Shown: positions 15,954-16,208 of the stretch, piece after piece
How the letters are laid out: every line of letters begins with the position of its first letter
How positions within the stretch are numbered: position 1 is the first letter of the stretch
Origin: an uncultured Prevotellaceae bacterium
Lineage (GTDB): Bacteria; Bacteroidota; Bacteroidia; Bacteroidales; Bacteroidaceae
Direction: 5' to 3'
Assembly: GCA_945827465.1 (NCBI GenBank)
Contig: CALZOH010000046.1
Coordinates: 1 to 16,208, forward strand
DNA: 16,208 bases
Position numbers and translations under genes: made by a program
The notes under the pieces: model-generated
Database searches by the model: none
Told to the model about the DNA's origin: nothing
What the model saw: the letters and a program-made list of their open reading frames with translations, nothing else

Positions 15954-16100
15954 CGTATCTGGTTGAGTGAATGTTTTGATGTAATTCATACTTCCGTGTT
16001 ACCTTTTATAATAGTCCTCACAAGGAGGAATAGTTCAAGTGTAGATTGGACGTTGATTTATCAGCAGATTTTTTGCTGTATTTGTTTCGGGAGGGTTCTT

Positions 16101-16208
16101 GCCATGCTGGCAAAATGCCTCAATCGATCCAATTAGTGGTTATGCCATGCTGGCAAAGTGCCTCAATCGATCCAATTAGTGGTTATGCCATGCTGGCAAA
16201 GTGCCTCA
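16101..16208. repeat. 43-bp tandem repeat reaching the window edge
   Basis: Units start at 16101, 16144 and 16187 (the last cut at 22 bases). The two full copies differ at one position (AAAATG versus AAAGTG). Each holds TGCCA-TGC-TGGCA, or TTGCCA/TGGCAA in the first copy, an ATCGAT and CCAATTAGTGG. With no unique spacers it is a minisatellite-like array rather than a CRISPR. Confidence 0.85.

Larger units (their letters stand above)
15660..16100. other. Hairpin-rich intergenic region upstream of the DUF6261-like gene
   Basis: About 440 bases without a convincing long gene. It is richer in G+C than the other spacers here and packed with short inverted repeats. Examples are GAGGCTG/CAGCCTC with an AAA loop (15692-15708), ACCGC-CGAA-GCGGT (15760-15773), a CGGCC/GGCCG stem near 15850, CTCCC/GGGAG near 15890 and a 14-bp bulged stem at 15922-15953. 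Short ORFs exist on both strands (15689-15775 plus; 15807-15989 minus, 60 codons). No exact TAnnTTTG promoter was found. It may be a structured leader RNA or a decayed repeat element. Confidence 0.5.

Noticed and set aside
15807..15989. 60-codon minus-strand ORF (MNYIKTFTQP...)
   Set aside because: It runs through the bulged hairpin and other stems, has no consensus promoter and no recognisable family; kept only as part of the structured region.
16101..16208. CRISPR array
   Set aside because: The 43-base units repeat in full with no unique spacers between them, and no cas gene is present.

Overview
The window looks like chromosomal DNA from a member of the Bacteroidales (Bacteroides/Prevotella-like). 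The evidence is the Bacteroidetes-type promoters (TTG or TTTG, 19-base spacer, TAnnTTTG), weak or absent Shine-Dalgarno sequences, and families typical of the group: a DUF1080 secreted hydrolase, a DUF2795 small protein, a GtaA-type glutaminase-like lipoprotein, a probable DUF6261 protein and a multidomain sialate O-acetylesterase-like protein. No tRNA, rRNA, CRISPR array, transposase or phage gene was seen.

Left arm (1-5000, minus strand): cysS (cysteinyl-tRNA synthetase) is followed after two bases by a very large secreted SGNH esterase that runs off the left edge. Centre-left (5229-8587, plus strand): a polytopic membrane protein overlaps a small YqaA/DedA-like protein. A gap follows with two promoter-like signals and a 25-codon ORF that may be a helix-turn-helix gene remnant. 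Then come a metal-binding lipoprotein (ZnuA-like) and an overlapping ABC ATPase (ZnuC-like), with no permease gene after them. A 13-bp stem separates this block from the convergent DUF1080 gene (8696-9469, minus).

Centre (9470-11359): a probable small RNA on the minus strand has a near-perfect promoter and an intrinsic terminator. On the plus strand follow a Bacteroidetes-specific protein of unknown function, a PduO-type cob(I)alamin adenosyltransferase about 8 bases downstream, and a DUF2795 gene with its own consensus promoter. A glutaminase-like lipoprotein (11503-14019) follows.

Right arm (14020-16208): about 830 non-coding bases hold hairpins and six copies of a palindrome (core GGGCGTATCGCATACGCCC). 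Two copies sit in 127-bp repeats in one orientation and four in 84-bp tandem repeats in the other. A convergent coiled, acidic-tailed protein (probable DUF6261 family) follows, preceded by a hairpin-rich leader of about 440 bases with small ORFs on both strands. The window ends inside a 43-bp tandem repeat.

The genes are mostly housekeeping, nutrient acquisition (sialic acid/glycan esterase, keto-glycoside hydrolase, glutaminase, metal uptake) and cobalamin activation. The less explained parts are the small RNA, the palindrome arrays, the structured leader of the right-hand gene, and the permease-less metal transporter pair.
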